The notes under the pieces are model-generated. The model was given only the letters and a program-made list of their open reading frames with translations. It made no database searches and was not told where the DNA came from. A DNA stretch of 64,000 nucleotides, taken from NCBI RefSeq assembly GCF_007665395.1, contig NZ_VDND01000004.1, positions 62,001-126,000 on the forward strand, read 5' to 3'. The position numbers and the translations under genes are program-made. This document shows, one piece after another, positions 45,162 to 55,084 of this stretch (positions within the stretch are counted from its first letter, which is position 1; the number at the start of each line of letters is the position of its first letter). This DNA is from Pseudomonas oryzihabitans. GTDB lineage: Bacteria > Pseudomonadota > Gammaproteobacteria > Pseudomonadales > Pseudomonadaceae.

Positions 45162-45614
45162 TTAGACAATGGTGAACAGCGGCTGGTCGAATTCGACGGG
45201 CTGACCGTTCTCGACCAGCACCTGGCCGATGGTGCCGCTGGCTTCGGCTTCGATGTGGTTCATCATCTTCATGGCTTCGACGATGCACAGGATGTCGCCT
45301 TTTTTCACCTGCTGGCCGACTTCGACGAAGGCCGGGGTGGTGGGCGAGGAGGCACGGTAGAAGGTGCCGACCATGGGCGAGCGCGCCACGTTACCGGTCA
45401 GTTGCGGCGCGGCGGCTTCGGCGGCGGCCGGGGCGGCAGCCGGAGCCGGGGCGGCGACCGGGGCGGGCGCAGCGGCGTAGACGGTCTGCAGGCCCTGGCC
45501 ACGGCCGGTGTTGCGGCTGATGCGGACGGACTCTTCGCCTTCGCGGATTTCCAGCTCGTCGATACCGGACTCTTCCAGCAACTCGATCAGTTTCTTGACT
45601 TTACGGATGTCCAT
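45162..45614 (-). CDS. accB: Biotin carboxyl carrier protein of acetyl-CoA carboxylase
   Basis: 150 residues. The biotinylated Lys is residue 116 in E-A-M-K-M. An Ala/Pro-rich hinge (about 47-70) joins an N-terminal helix domain to the biotinyl domain, which contains the thumb. It is upstream of accC and 53 bp after aroQ. Confidence 0.98.
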   Translation of the reverse strand: MDIRKVKKLIELLEESGIDELEIREGEESVRISRNTGRGQGLQTVYAAAPAPVAAPAPAAAPAAAEAAAPQLTGNVARSPMVGTFYRASSPTTPAFVEVGQQVKKGDILCIVEAMKMMNHIEAEASGTIGQVLVENGQPVEFDQPLFTIV

Positions 45615-45667
45615 TGGCGTTGGCTCTCCCCTCGGGTTCAGGTGATGTTCTGGATATTGGGTCGCGC

Positions 45668-46114
45668 TCAGCCGCGGGCGGCGAGCTGTTCGCAGGCGGC
45701 TTCCAGCGCCAGGCGATAGCCACTGGCGCCGAGCCCGCAGATCACACCGACCGCCACATCGGAAAAATAGGAGTGGTGGCGGAAGGCTTCGCGCTTGTGC
45801 ACGTTCGACAGGTGCACTTCGATGAATGGGATGCTCACCGCGAGCAAGGCGTCACGTAGGGCGACGCTGGTATGGGTGAAGGCAGCCGGATTGATCAGGA
45901 TGAAATCCACCCCTTCGTCGCGCGCGGCATGGATGCGCTCGATCAACTGGTGTTCGGCGTTGCTTTGCAAATGCTGCAGCTGGTGACCGGCCGCGCTGGC
46001 CCGGGCTTCGAGGTCGGCATCGATCTCGGCCAGGGTGATGGCACCGTACACGCCCGGCTCGCGGGTTCCCAACAGATTCAGGTTGGGTCCGTGCAGTACC
46101 AGCAGTTGCGCCAT
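45668..46114 (-). CDS. aroQ: 3-Dehydroquinate dehydratase, type II
   Basis: 148 residues from the ATG at 46114, with GAGG nine bases upstream; an in-frame GTG six bases earlier is less likely. It makes 3-dehydroshikimate in aromatic amino acid synthesis. [10 protein letters not shown] holds Asn and Leu, with the catalytic Tyr in G-V-Y-G and His in E-V-H-L-S-N. It precedes accBC, as in many pseudomonads. Confidence 0.97.
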   Translation of the reverse strand: MAQLLVLHGPNLNLLGTREPGVYGAITLAEIDADLEARASAAGHQLQHLQSNAEHQLIERIHAARDEGVDFILINPAAFTHTSVALRDALLAVSIPFIEVHLSNVHKREAFRHHSYFSDVAVGVICGLGASGYRLALEAACEQLAARG

Positions 46115-46231
46115 AGCCACTTGCCTCGCGTTTTCGGCACCAGATTGGCCGCGGACTATGCCGCAACCTGAGGTGACTGTCCAGTCGCTAGACGTTTGCC
46201 GGAAATGCCCGCACGTTGGGCGAAATTTCTT

Positions 46232-47989
46232 TTAATCGCTGGTGAGGAGCCTTTTCACCTCGGCCAACCGGGCGAGAAAGTCCGGCGCGTCGATTTCCCC
46301 GACGATGCGGCCCGCTGGCTGCTCCTGGCCCTTGCCATCATAGAACAGGATCGCCGGCGGGCCGAACAGGCCCTGCCGATCGAGCCATTGCCGCTGTTCC
46401 TGATCGCTTGCCGTCAGATCGAAGCGGATCACCGTGAAGTCGCGCAACTGCGCCTGGACCTCGGGATTGCCGAACACCTGGCGTTCGATCAGCTTGCAGC
46501 TGATGCACCAGTCGGCATAGACGTCCACCAGGACCGGCCGGCCCCTGCCCAGGGTCGCGGCGAGGGCGGCCGGATCGCTCAGGGTGCGCAGGCCCTGCTC
46601 GCCTGCCACCGGCGCCGGAATCGCCTGCGCCCCCAGCGGTCGCAGGGGATCGCTGGCGCCGCGCAAGGCACCGAGGCCCGCGGCCGCGCCGTACAGCAGC
46701 AGGGCCAGCCCGGCGAGTTGCAGCAGTCGCTGGCGGGATGATTTGGGCTGGAATTCCAGGGCGCCGAGGAACAGGCCGCTACCGGCGGCCAGCAGACCCC
46801 AGCCGGCCAGGACCAGGGGCCCCGGCAGCAGGCGTTCGAGCAGCCAGAGCGCCACCGCCAGCAGCAGCACGCCGAAGGCGTTGCGCATACCCACCAGCCA
46901 GGCTCCGCTGCGCGGCAGCAGGGCGCCACCCCCGGCGGCGATCAGGACCAGTGGGGTGCCCATGCCCAGGCCCAGGGCAAACAGCGCCAGACCACCGCCG
47001 AGCCAGTCGGCGGTACTGCTGATGTAGAGCAGCAGGCCCGCCAGGGGGGCCGAGACGCAGGGCGAGACGATCAGGCTGGAGAGCACCCCGAGGGTCGCCG
47101 CGCCGCCCAGGGAACCACCGCGGGTGCCGCTGGCCAGCCGTTCCAGGCGCTCGCGCAGGGCGGTCGGCAGGCGCAGCTCGAAGAGGCCGAACATGGCCAG
47201 GGCGAACAGCAGGAACAGCCCGGCGAAGGGAATCAGCACCCAGGCCGACTGCAGTTGCGCCTGCAGATTGAGCCGGGCGCCAAAGACGCCCATGAGGGCG
47301 CCCAGGGCGGCGAAGCTCAGCGCCATGGGCAGCACATAGGCCAGCGCCAGCACCAGGCCCCGCCCCGGGCGCGCCTTGCCGGCCAGCACCACGGCCGAGA
47401 CGATGGGCAGCATCGGCAGCACGCAGGGGGTGAAGGTCAGGCCCAGGCCGGCGAGAAAGGCCAGGAGGATTCGCTGCCACCCACCTGGGGCGGCCGGCGC
47501 CTCGGGGCTGGTCAGGGTAGCGGCGGCTGCAGGACCGGCAAACTCCAGGGTACGGCTTTCCGGCGGATAGCAGAGGCCGCGGTCGGCGCAGCCCTGGTAG
47601 GTGACCTTGATCCGACCGCCCTGGCCAGGCGCGAGGGGCAGGGGGATGTCGATGCCGGTGTGATAGACCTGGACGTCGCCGAACCATTCGTCGTGCTTGG
47701 GCTCGCCGGCGGGCAGCGGTACCGGGCCGGTCAGCAGGCCGGGCGTGGCCTCGAAGGCGAAACGCTGGCGATAGAGGTAGTAGCCGTCGGCGATGATGAA
47801 GCGCACCACCGTGCGCCCCTCGGCGTCGCGGCGCCGCTCCAGGCGAAAGGCCTGGTCCACCGGCAGGAACTGCTGACTGGGTCGCTGTCCGTCCAGGCCC
47901 AGCGCAGCCGCTGGCCGTGGCGCATCGAACAGGCCGGCCGCGGCGGGCAGGGTCAGCAGCAGGGTGAGCAGGAACAGCAGGACACGCAT
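46232..47989 (-). CDS. dsbD: Thiol:disulfide interchange protein DsbD
   Basis: 585 residues from the ATG at 47989. It passes electrons from cytosolic thioredoxin to periplasmic DsbC, DsbG and CcmG. It has a signal peptide (1-18), a periplasmic domain with Cys134 and Cys140, a membrane domain of about eight helices with Cys189 (T-P-C-V) and Cys311 (S-P-C-V), and a thioredoxin-like domain with C-I-S-C at 495-498. All six functional cysteines are present. It corresponds to dipZ beside aroQ in PAO1 (from memory). Confidence 0.96.
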   Translation of the reverse strand: MRVLLFLLTLLLTLPAAAGLFDAPRPAAALGLDGQRPSQQFLPVDQAFRLERRRDAEGRTVVRFIIADGYYLYRQRFAFEATPGLLTGPVPLPAGEPKHDEWFGDVQVYHTGIDIPLPLAPGQGGRIKVTYQGCADRGLCYPPESRTLEFAGPAAAATLTSPEAPAAPGGWQRILLAFLAGLGLTFTPCVLPMLPIVSAVVLAGKARPGRGLVLALAYVLPMALSFAALGALMGVFGARLNLQAQLQSAWVLIPFAGLFLLFALAMFGLFELRLPTALRERLERLASGTRGGSLGGAATLGVLSSLIVSPCVSAPLAGLLLYISSTADWLGGGLALFALGLGMGTPLVLIAAGGGALLPRSGAWLVGMRNAFGVLLLAVALWLLERLLPGPLVLAGWGLLAAGSGLFLGALEFQPKSSRQRLLQLAGLALLLYGAAAGLGALRGASDPLRPLGAQAIPAPVAGEQGLRTLSDPAALAATLGRGRPVLVDVYADWCISCKLIERQVFGNPEVQAQLRDFTVIRFDLTASDQEQRQWLDRQGLFGPPAILFYDGKGQEQPAGRIVGEIDAPDFLARLAEVKRLLTSD

Positions 47990-48045
47990 GGGCTTCTCAA
48001 CGGTCGGCAGCGGCCGATCATAGCAGAGGCGCCAGGGCCGGCCCG

Positions 48046-49680
48046 CTAGTCCTCGCCGTACTGGTGCACGCAATTGCGCCCGGCGCGTTTGGCGCTGTAG
48101 AGCGCCTCGTCCGCCTGCTTGGCCAGCAGCGTCATTTCCTGATCGGGTTGCAGTTGCGCCAGGCCGGCGCTGAAGGTGCAGCTGAGCTCCTTGGGCGGCG
48201 CGGGGTAGCAGATCTCGGCGAAGCGCTGGCGGATCTCGTCGATCAGCCGGGTGGCGGTGACCAGGTCGGTGTCGGGCAGGACGATGGCGAATTCCTCGCC
48301 GCCGTACCGGCCGATATGGTCGGACTTGCGCAACCGCTGCTTGAGGAACAGCGCCAGGCTCTTGATCACCCGGTCGCCCATGGGATGGCCGTAGTGGTCG
48401 TTGACCTGCTTGAAGTGGTCGATGTCCAGCATGGCGAAGGTGATCGGCCGCTGGCTGCGCCGGGCGCGGAAGCAGGCGTCCTCCAGCAGTTGCAGGGTGT
48501 GGGTGTGGTTGTACAGGCCGGTGAGGCTGTCCTGGACGATGCGCGCCTGCAGGCTGCGGGCCCGGGCGGCGCGGGTGCGCACGGTGGCGACCAGGTGGCG
48601 CGGCTTGATCGGCTTGGTGAGGAAGTCGTCGCCGCCCTCGCTCATGGCATCCAGCTGCTTGTCGAGATCGTCCTCGGCCGACAGGTAGATGATGGGCACG
48701 CTGACATAGCGCTCGTGCTGGCGGATGACCTTGGCCAGTTCGGTGCCGGTGCACTCGGGCATGTACATGTCGAGGATGATCAGATCGGGCGCGAACTCGG
48801 CCAGGTGCGCCATGACCGCCCCGGGTTGCATCAGGGTGCGGGTGACGATGCCCGCGCTGTTGAGCGCCATCTCCGTGGCCATGGCCTGGGCACGGGAGTC
48901 GTCCACCACCAGGGCGCGGATCGGATCGTAGTAGGAGGTACGGGTGAGGGTCTCGATCTTTTCCAGCAGGCGCGCGGAGTCCAGGGTGCCGGTGTAGAAC
49001 TCCTGGCCGCCGGCGCGCACCGCGGCCAGGCGAAAGGGGGTGTCGGCTTCCTGGTGGCTGTAGAAGAGTACCGGCAGCTTGCGCTCGAGGCCGTGCTGGG
49101 CGTCCAGTGCCAGCTGGATGCCGGCGCCCGCGCCGCCGAAGTCCACGTCCATGACGATGACCGCCGGATGGCGACTATCCAGCATCCGGCGGAAGTCGTC
49201 GGCGTCGCGACTGATCTGGATGGTGACGCCGAAGTATTCCATCTGCTGGGCCAGGCGCTCGGCGCGGTCGGTGTCGAGCAGGGCGATGTAGATCGGCTTG
49301 CGCAACGGCGGCAGGCTGGTGGTCTCCAGCTGATCGCCCTGGCGCAGGCCGGTGCGCGACAGGCTCTGCATGGCCTGGCTGAGTTCGGTGATGGCCTGGC
49401 TGTTGAGCCGGCCCCGGTTGGCGACGACCTGCGCCAGGGTGCCGCCGATGGTTTCCGCGAGGTCGGCATGGCCCTGCTGGTCGAAGCGCTGCGCGTATTG
49501 CCGCAGCCGGGCAGTGGCATCGGTCAGCTCGCCCAGGCTGCCGGCGCTCCACTCGTCCCGCTGCAGGCGCTGCCAGATCTCCAGTACCTGGCGCGACTGA
49601 TGGATGACCCGTTGGGCGAAGTGCAGCTTGAGTCGGTCCCGGCTCGGGTCGTCATGTTCGCTCACGAAATGGTCCGTCAT
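48046..49680 (-). CDS. gcbA: Diguanylate cyclase with two receiver domains, GcbA-like
   Basis: 544 residues. An N-terminal helical part is followed by a first receiver-like domain (about 128-245; its D-V-D-F-G-G has the phosphoacceptor position), a second receiver (about 250-370, L-I-I-L-D-M-Y-M-P with Asp) and GGDEF (about 375-540). The active site G-G-E-E-F is at 460-464 and the product-inhibition site R-K-S-D at 451-454, so it should make c-di-GMP and be feedback-inhibited. Position next to dsbD and length match GcbA (PA4843, from memory), linked to initial surface attachment. Confidence 0.9.
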   Translation of the reverse strand: MTDHFVSEHDDPSRDRLKLHFAQRVIHQSRQVLEIWQRLQRDEWSAGSLGELTDATARLRQYAQRFDQQGHADLAETIGGTLAQVVANRGRLNSQAITELSQAMQSLSRTGLRQGDQLETTSLPPLRKPIYIALLDTDRAERLAQQMEYFGVTIQISRDADDFRRMLDSRHPAVIVMDVDFGGAGAGIQLALDAQHGLERKLPVLFYSHQEADTPFRLAAVRAGGQEFYTGTLDSARLLEKIETLTRTSYYDPIRALVVDDSRAQAMATEMALNSAGIVTRTLMQPGAVMAHLAEFAPDLIILDMYMPECTGTELAKVIRQHERYVSVPIIYLSAEDDLDKQLDAMSEGGDDFLTKPIKPRHLVATVRTRAARARSLQARIVQDSLTGLYNHTHTLQLLEDACFRARRSQRPITFAMLDIDHFKQVNDHYGHPMGDRVIKSLALFLKQRLRKSDHIGRYGGEEFAIVLPDTDLVTATRLIDEIRQRFAEICYPAPPKELSCTFSAGLAQLQPDQEMTLLAKQADEALYSAKRAGRNCVHQYGED

Positions 49681-49932
49681 TCTGGAGGTGATGGCCCTAT
49701 GCTACCAATTGATGACCGGCAGGGGAGAGGCGGTACCCTGGTTAGCGGCGGTAATGCCGCTCGCACGGACACTGTCGGTCGCTTCTGGAGTAGCGTCCGT
49801 CGCCTGTTGCCCTAGTCTCGGCAACGGCGGCGAGCGCGGTCCGGCCCGGCGTCGCCCCGAGCGTGGCGCAACCGCTGCCGCTGGCAGGGGTCCAAGCGCC
49901 AACATCTTTGAAATCTGTGCAAGGAATTGTCC

Positions 49933-50949
49933 ATGCGGGAGTGGAACGTGAGGTCGGGATGGCTCCGGCTGGTGGCGGTGCTGGTGGCGCTGTACCTGCT
50001 GGTGACCCTGGCGATAGGGTGGTACTGGAGCCGGGAGCCGGATTTCTTCCCGGTCCAGCAACATGCCCAGGAGGCGGCCGCGGCCAGCGGGCGCAAGCTG
50101 GTGCTCGGCTACACCACGGTCGAGACCCTCAAGCAGGTGGCGGGTACCCTGCTGGACAAGCCGGGTGGCTACCTGTCCAACGACATCCTGCCGCCAGGCG
50201 TCTGGCTCGACGACATGCCGTCCTGGGAATACGGGGTGCTGGTGCAGACCCGCGACCTGGCCCGGGCGCTGCGCAAGGATTTCGCCCGCTCTCAGTCGCA
50301 GTCCACCGAGGACGTCGACCTGGCGCAGGCCGAGCCGCGCTTCAACTTCGACAACCACAGCTGGGCCATGCCTTCGTCGGAATCCGAATACCGCGCCGGC
50401 ATCGCTTCCCTCGACCGCTATCTCGCGCGCCTGGGCGGCCAGAACACCCAGGGGCAACCCACCGCCTACTTCTATTCGCGCTCCGACAACCTGCGCAACT
50501 GGCTGGGTGACGTCGAGACGCGCCTGGGCTCGCTGTCCCAGCGGCTGTCGGCCAGCGTCGGTCGCGTGCGCCTGGATGCCGAGGTACGGCCGAACCAGGA
50601 CATCCCCGCCGGTCAGGTGCCGGAAGTCCACGAGCAACGCGTCGAGACGCCGTGGCTGCAGATCGACAACGTCTTCTACGAAGCGCGCGGCCAGGCCTGG
50701 GCGCTGTCGCACATCCTGCGCGCCATCGAGGTCGACTTCGCCGATACCCTGGCGAAGAAGAACGCCACGGTGAACGTGCGCGAGATCATTCGCGAGCTGG
50801 AGGCGGCGCAGCAGCCGATCTGGAGTCCGATGATCCTCAATGGCAGCGGCTTCGGCATCCTGGCCAACCATTCGCTGGTGATCGCCAACTACATCTCCCG
50901 CGCCAACGCCGCCATCATCGACCTGCGCCAGTTGCTGGAACAGGGCTGA
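49933..50949 (+). CDS. DUF2333 family membrane-anchored protein
   Basis: 338 residues from the ATG at 49933, with AAGGAA six bases before it. One N-terminal membrane helix (about 10-30) and a periplasmic domain with W-L-D-D-M-P-S-W-E-Y-G-V-L and a helical C-terminal half. The family is conserved in gammaproteobacteria; its function is unknown to me. It is divergent to gcbA, separated by 252 bp, and its stop overlaps the Nudix start by one base. Confidence 0.87.
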   Translation: MREWNVRSGWLRLVAVLVALYLLVTLAIGWYWSREPDFFPVQQHAQEAAAASGRKLVLGYTTVETLKQVAGTLLDKPGGYLSNDILPPGVWLDDMPSWEYGVLVQTRDLARALRKDFARSQSQSTEDVDLAQAEPRFNFDNHSWAMPSSESEYRAGIASLDRYLARLGGQNTQGQPTAYFYSRSDNLRNWLGDVETRLGSLSQRLSASVGRVRLDAEVRPNQDIPAGQVPEVHEQRVETPWLQIDNVFYEARGQAWALSHILRAIEVDFADTLAKKNATVNVREIIRELEAAQQPIWSPMILNGSGFGILANHSLVIANYISRANAAIIDLRQLLEQG

Positions 50950-51500
50950 TGACGCCGGGCGACCGCGAAGCGGCCCATCGCGCCGCCTCCGACCGGGAGG
51001 CGGTGGTCTGGGTGGATCGCGACGACCGGGTCCAGGGCCAGCTGCCACGGGCGGAGTTGCGCGCCCGCGGCCTGATCGGCCGCTGCACCTTCATCCTGCT
51101 GTTCAACGCGGCCGGTGAGCTTTGCGTGCACCGGCGTACTCTCAGCAAGGCGCTCTACCCAGGCTACTGGGACGTGGCCGCCGGTGGCATGGTGGCGCCG
51201 GGGGAGAGCTACGCCGAGTCGGCGGCGCGGGAATTGGCCGAGGAACTCGGGGTGAGCGGCGTGCCGCTGCGCGAACACGGCACCTTCTATTTCGAGGAAC
51301 CGGGCAACCGGCTCTGGGGCGGGGTATTCAGCGCCCGCTGGGACGGGCCGCTGCAGCTGCAGCCCGAAGAGGTGCTGGAAGCCCGTTTCCTCGCGCCCGC
51401 CGCCATCCTCGACCAGGCACGGACCCTGCCTTATTGCCCGGACTCCCTGGAAGCGCTGCAACTGGCCCTGGGCCAGGCGGATGTCGCATCCCTGCCTTAA
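50949..51500 (+). CDS. Nudix hydrolase (YfcD-like)
   Basis: 183 residues. The Nudix box G-x5-E-x7-R-E-L-x-E-E-L-G is visible in G-M-V-A-P-G-E-S, then R-E-L-A-E-E-L-G-V. The N-terminal part ([10 protein letters not shown], then [15 protein letters not shown]) is that of the YfcD/isopentenyl-isomerase-like subgroup. The substrate is unknown. It is translationally coupled to the DUF2333 gene. Confidence 0.9.
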   Translation: MTPGDREAAHRAASDREAVVWVDRDDRVQGQLPRAELRARGLIGRCTFILLFNAAGELCVHRRTLSKALYPGYWDVAAGGMVAPGESYAESAARELAEELGVSGVPLREHGTFYFEEPGNRLWGGVFSARWDGPLQLQPEEVLEARFLAPAAILDQARTLPYCPDSLEALQLALGQADVASLP

Positions 51501-51659
51501 TTTCTCGCATTCGTCCCTTAGCATCCGGCGGCGATGCTGCTACATTGCGCGGCCCCGGACCAGTGCGGCCCCTGCCGGCCCGCGCTGCATCCAAGGTTTG
51601 CTCCAGGCGCCCGGCGCCTGGTGCCCGACGCCTGCCCCCGAGCTGGGAGGGATCGCCCC

Positions 51660-52004
51660 TTGAGCAAGAAAACCTCGTCGCTGTCGGACCTCAGTCGCCT
51701 GGTGTACTCCACCGACGTAGGTCGCATTCGCCCGGAAGAACCGCAAGTCCAGGCACCGGCCGGCGACGGGATCGCCCGGGTACGGCGCGAGACCAAGGGT
51801 CGGGGTGGCAAGACGGTGACCACCGTCACCGGCGTACCGCTGGACGAGGCCGAGCTCAAGGACCTGGCCAGCGCCCTCAAGCGCCGCTGCGGCACCGGCG
51901 GCGCGCTCAAGGAGGGCGTCATCGAGATCCAGGGCGATCACGTCGACCTGCTGGTCGGCGAACTCGAGAAACGCGGCTTCAAGACCAAGCGTTCGGGCGG
52001 CTAG
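51660..52004 (+). CDS. SUI1-family translation factor (YciH-like)
   Basis: 114 residues from a TTG at 51660 with a GGGAGGGA ribosome site; no ATG or GTG gives a sensible start. The SUI1/eIF1-like fold is in the second half ([15 protein letters not shown], then [18 protein letters not shown]). Bacterial YciH proteins affect start-site selection in vitro; the cell role is unclear. It is upstream of speA. Confidence 0.9.
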   Translation: MSKKTSSLSDLSRLVYSTDVGRIRPEEPQVQAPAGDGIARVRRETKGRGGKTVTTVTGVPLDEAELKDLASALKRRCGTGGALKEGVIEIQGDHVDLLVGELEKRGFKTKRSGG

Positions 52005-52090
52005 GCCGCGCCTTCGGTACCTCTGCATACAACTTACCGTCCCTGGCGGCGGTCCATCCAAGCAAGATTCCCTACAGGAGATTCCCGCGA

Positions 52091-54004
52091 ATGTCCCCAC
52101 GACGCACGCGCAAAGACGATGGCAGCCAGTGGACCGTGGCGGACAGCCGCAGCGTCTACGGTATTCGCCACTGGGGCGCCGGTTACTTCGCCATCAGCGA
52201 TGCCGGCAACGTCGAAGTCCGCCCCCACGGCCCGGATGGCCAGCCGATCGACCTGCACGTCCTGGTCGGCCAGTTGCGTGAAGCCGGGCTGTCGCTGCCG
52301 CTACTGGTGCGTTTCCCCGACATCCTGCAGGGCCAGGTGCGCCACCTGACCGGTGCCTTCGACCGCAACATCGAGCGGCTCGACTACCAGGGCCGCTACA
52401 CCGCCCTCTACCCGATCAAGGTCAACCAGCAGGAGGCGGTGGTGGAGAACATCATCGCCACCCGCGACGTTTCCATTGGCCTGGAAGCCGGCTCCAAGCC
52501 GGAACTGATGGCGGTGCTGGCGCTGGCGCCCAAGGGCGGCACCATCGTCTGCAACGGCTACAAGGACCGCGAATTCATTCGCCTGGCGCTGATGGGCCAG
52601 AAGCTCGGCCATAGCGTCTTCATCGTCATCGAGAAGGAATCCGAGGTCCCGCTGGTGATCGAGGAGGCGGCCGAGCTCAAGGTCACCCCCCAGGTCGGCC
52701 TGCGCGTGCGGCTGTCGTCCCTGGCCTCGAGCAAGTGGGCCGATACCGGGGGCGAGAAGTCCAAGTTCGGGCTGTCCGCCGCCCAGCTGCTGTCGGTGAT
52801 CGAGCGCTTCCGCGCCGCCGGCCTGGAGCAGGGGGTGCGCCTGCTGCACTTCCACATGGGCTCGCAGATCGCCAACCTGGCCGACTACCGCCAGGGCTTC
52901 CGCGAAGCCATCCGCTACTACGCCGAGCTGCGTGCCCTGGGCCTGCCGCTGGACCACATCGACGTCGGCGGTGGCCTGGGCGTCGACTACGACGGTACGC
53001 ACTCGCGCAATGCCAGCTCCATCAACTACGACATGGACGACTACGCCGGTACCGTGGTCGGCATGCTCAAGGAATTCTGCGACCAGCAGGAGTTGCCGCA
53101 TCCGCACATCTTCTCGGAAAGCGGCCGCGCCATGACCGCCCACCACGCCATGCTGGTGATGCAGGTCACCGACGTCGAGCGCCACAACGACAGCGTGCCG
53201 GCCAGCGAGCGCTTCGAAGGCAAGGCCGAGGTGGTGCAGTGGCTGGCCGAACTGCTCGGCGACACCGATCCGGAGATGGTCACCGAGACCTACTGGCGCG
53301 CCACCCAGTACGTCAGCGAAGCCGCCGCCCAGTACGCTGCGGGCAGTCTCAGCCTGGGCGACAAGGCCCTGGCCGAGCAGTGCTACTTCGCCATCTGCCG
53401 GCGGCTGTACAACCAGCTCAAGGCCCGCCAGCGCTCCCATCGCCAGGTGCTCGACGAACTCAACGACAAGCTGGCCGACAAGTACATCTGCAACTTCTCG
53501 GTGTTCCAGAGCCTGCCCGATACCTGGGCCATCGACCAGATCCTGCCCATCGTGCCGCTGACCCGGCTCGACGAGGAGCCGGTGCGCCGCGCCGTGCTGC
53601 AGGACCTGACTTGCGACTCCGACGGCAAGATCAAGCAGTACGTCGACGAGCAGAGCATCGAGACCAGCCTGCCGGTGCACGAGGTGCGCGAAGGCGAGGA
53701 CTATCTGCTGGCGGTGTTCCTGGTGGGCGCCTACCAGGAGATCCTCGGTGACATGCACAACCTGTTCGGCGACACCGACTCGGTGAACGTCTACCAAGAT
53801 GCCGACGGCAGCGTGCGCCACGGCGGCATCGAGACCCACGATACCATCGAGGACATGCTCAGGTACGTGCACCTCTCGCCCGAGGAGTTGATGACCTACT
53901 ACCGCGACAAGGTCGCCAGCGCCCGACTCACCGCTCGCGAGCGCACCCAGTTCCTCGACGCCATGCGCCTGGGGCTGACCCGCTCTTCCTATCTCGCCAG
54001 CTAG
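52091..54004 (+). CDS. speA: Biosynthetic arginine decarboxylase
   Basis: 637 residues, the normal SpeA length. A PLP enzyme of the alanine-racemase fold that makes agmatine for putrescine synthesis. The PLP lysine is Lys110 in [21 protein letters not shown] binds the phosphate and the active-site Cys is in L-T-C-D-S-D-G. AGGAG lies about ten bases before the ATG at 52091. A strong hairpin (54008-54037) without T run follows the stop. Confidence 0.97.
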   Translation: MSPRRTRKDDGSQWTVADSRSVYGIRHWGAGYFAISDAGNVEVRPHGPDGQPIDLHVLVGQLREAGLSLPLLVRFPDILQGQVRHLTGAFDRNIERLDYQGRYTALYPIKVNQQEAVVENIIATRDVSIGLEAGSKPELMAVLALAPKGGTIVCNGYKDREFIRLALMGQKLGHSVFIVIEKESEVPLVIEEAAELKVTPQVGLRVRLSSLASSKWADTGGEKSKFGLSAAQLLSVIERFRAAGLEQGVRLLHFHMGSQIANLADYRQGFREAIRYYAELRALGLPLDHIDVGGGLGVDYDGTHSRNASSINYDMDDYAGTVVGMLKEFCDQQELPHPHIFSESGRAMTAHHAMLVMQVTDVERHNDSVPASERFEGKAEVVQWLAELLGDTDPEMVTETYWRATQYVSEAAAQYAAGSLSLGDKALAEQCYFAICRRLYNQLKARQRSHRQVLDELNDKLADKYICNFSVFQSLPDTWAIDQILPIVPLTRLDEEPVRRAVLQDLTCDSDGKIKQYVDEQSIETSLPVHEVREGEDYLLAVFLVGAYQEILGDMHNLFGDTDSVNVYQDADGSVRHGGIETHDTIEDMLRYVHLSPEELMTYYRDKVASARLTARERTQFLDAMRLGLTRSSYLAS

Positions 54005-54007
54005 GAC

Positions 54008-54037
54008 GTGGCCCAGGCGCTGCTGCGCCTTGGCCAC
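54008..54037. other. Hairpin after speA
   Basis: GTGGCCCAGGCGC and GCGCCTTGGCCAC pair at 12 of 13 positions around a TGCT loop, four bases after the speA stop. There is no T run, so it may protect the mRNA end, or be part of the degenerate repeat that follows. Confidence 0.55.
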
Positions 54038-54110
54038 ACTGCGTTGAAAATGCCTTCGAATGCCCCTTTACTCTCGGTAAATTGCGCTTTCTCAGGTCTT
54101 TGCTGCGTCG
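54038..54110. repeat. Degenerate intergenic repeat, Pseudomonas type (tentative)
   Basis: The stretch starting TGCGTTGAAAATGCCTTCGA, with TTTACTCTCGGTAAA in the middle, resembles a repeat family often seen between Pseudomonas genes. I match it from memory only. Confidence 0.3.
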
Positions 54111-54200
54111 GTGCTACCCTGCGGGCCAGCCGTTGGCTGTCACTCCCGTCGGGTCTGGCTCGTGGTCGCGAGCGCGTGAACAGCGTCCGAGCGAGCGAAC

Positions 54201-54238
54201 CCTGACGGCCAGGCGGGCTCTATAGCCTTGCCGTCAGG
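54201..54238 (+). promoter_or_regulatory. Long hairpin before the lipoprotein ribosome site
   Basis: CCTGACGGCCAGGC and GCCTTGCCGTCAGG pair at 13 of 14 positions around a ten-base loop. The stem ends three bases before GGAGGAG of the ribosome site for the gene at 54254, so it may affect its translation. Confidence 0.45.
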
Positions 54239-54253
54239 ATGGAGGAGAAGGGT

Positions 54254-54508
54254 ATGAAGTGGCGCATGGCGCTTCTGCTGATGGGCAGTCTGCTGCTGGC
54301 GGGGTGTGGCAAGGTCACCCAGGAAAACTATTCCCGGCTCAAGGCTGGCCAGACCAAGGCCGAGGTGGAGCATATCCTGGGTGCGCCCACGGAATGCGCC
54401 GGCGCCCTGGGCGTTACCACCTGTACCTGGGGTGATCGCGGCTCCTTCATCAGCGTGCAGTATCTCAACGATAAGGTGGCGATGTTCGCCGGGCAGGGTC
54501 TGCGATGA
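54254..54508 (+). CDS. Small lipoprotein, BamE/DUF3862-like
   Basis: 84 residues from the ATG at 54254 after GGAGGAG. Lipobox L-A-G-C (Cys18). The mature part N-Y-S-R-L-K-A-G-Q-T-K-A-E-V-E-H-I-L-G-A-P-T resembles the BamE/SmpA-like fold, here the DUF3862 type. Two cysteines (E-C-A, T-T-C-T-W) may bond. It is coupled to blc by ATGA. The function is unknown. Confidence 0.8.
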   Translation: MKWRMALLLMGSLLLAGCGKVTQENYSRLKAGQTKAEVEHILGAPTECAGALGVTTCTWGDRGSFISVQYLNDKVAMFAGQGLR

Positions 54509-55068
54509 AAACCTCTACCAAACTGTTGCTGCTGGCGGGTGCCGCCGGAGTGCTCGCGGCCTGCGCCAGCGGTCCGCGCCAGGTGCCGCCGCTCACCGCG
54601 GGCGCTGTCGATCTGCAGCGTTACCAGGGTCACTGGTACGAACTGGCACGCCTGCCGATGTTCTTCCAGCGCAACTGCGCCCAGTCCGAGGCGAACTACC
54701 ACGTCATGGCCGACGGCAAGGTGGCGGTGTTCAACAGCTGCCGCACCCTGGACGGCAAGGTCCAGGAAGCCACCGGCACCGCCACGCCGGTCAAGCCCGG
54801 CGTGACCGATCGCCTGGAAGTACGCTTCGACACCTGGTTCAGCGGCGTGCTGCCCAACGTGGCTAAGGGCCCCTATTGGATCCTCTACGTCGACGAGGAC
54901 TACAAGACCGCCCTGGTCGGCAGCCCGGATCGCAAGTACCTCTGGCTGCTGGCGCGCAAGCCGGAGATCTCCGCGGCGCAGAGCGAGAAGCTGCTGCGCA
55001 TCGCCCGCGAGAAAGGCTACAACCTCAATCGTCTGGTCTGGCGCGAGACCGACGCCCACATGCCCTAG
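54505..55068 (+). CDS. blc: Bacterial lipocalin Blc (outer-membrane lipoprotein)
   Basis: 187 residues, lipobox V-L-A-A-C (Cys20). The lipocalin signature G-H-W-Y-E-L-A-R-L-P is at about 42-51. Y-W-I-L-Y-V-D-E-D-Y and the C-terminal helix are as in E. coli Blc, which binds lysophospholipids and is stress-induced. It overlaps the upstream lipoprotein gene and is followed 16 bp later by a YbhB gene. Confidence 0.93.
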   Translation: MKTSTKLLLLAGAAGVLAACASGPRQVPPLTAGAVDLQRYQGHWYELARLPMFFQRNCAQSEANYHVMADGKVAVFNSCRTLDGKVQEATGTATPVKPGVTDRLEVRFDTWFSGVLPNVAKGPYWILYVDEDYKTALVGSPDRKYLWLLARKPEISAAQSEKLLRIAREKGYNLNRLVWRETDAHMP

Positions 55069-55084
55069 GCCACAGGAGCTCACC

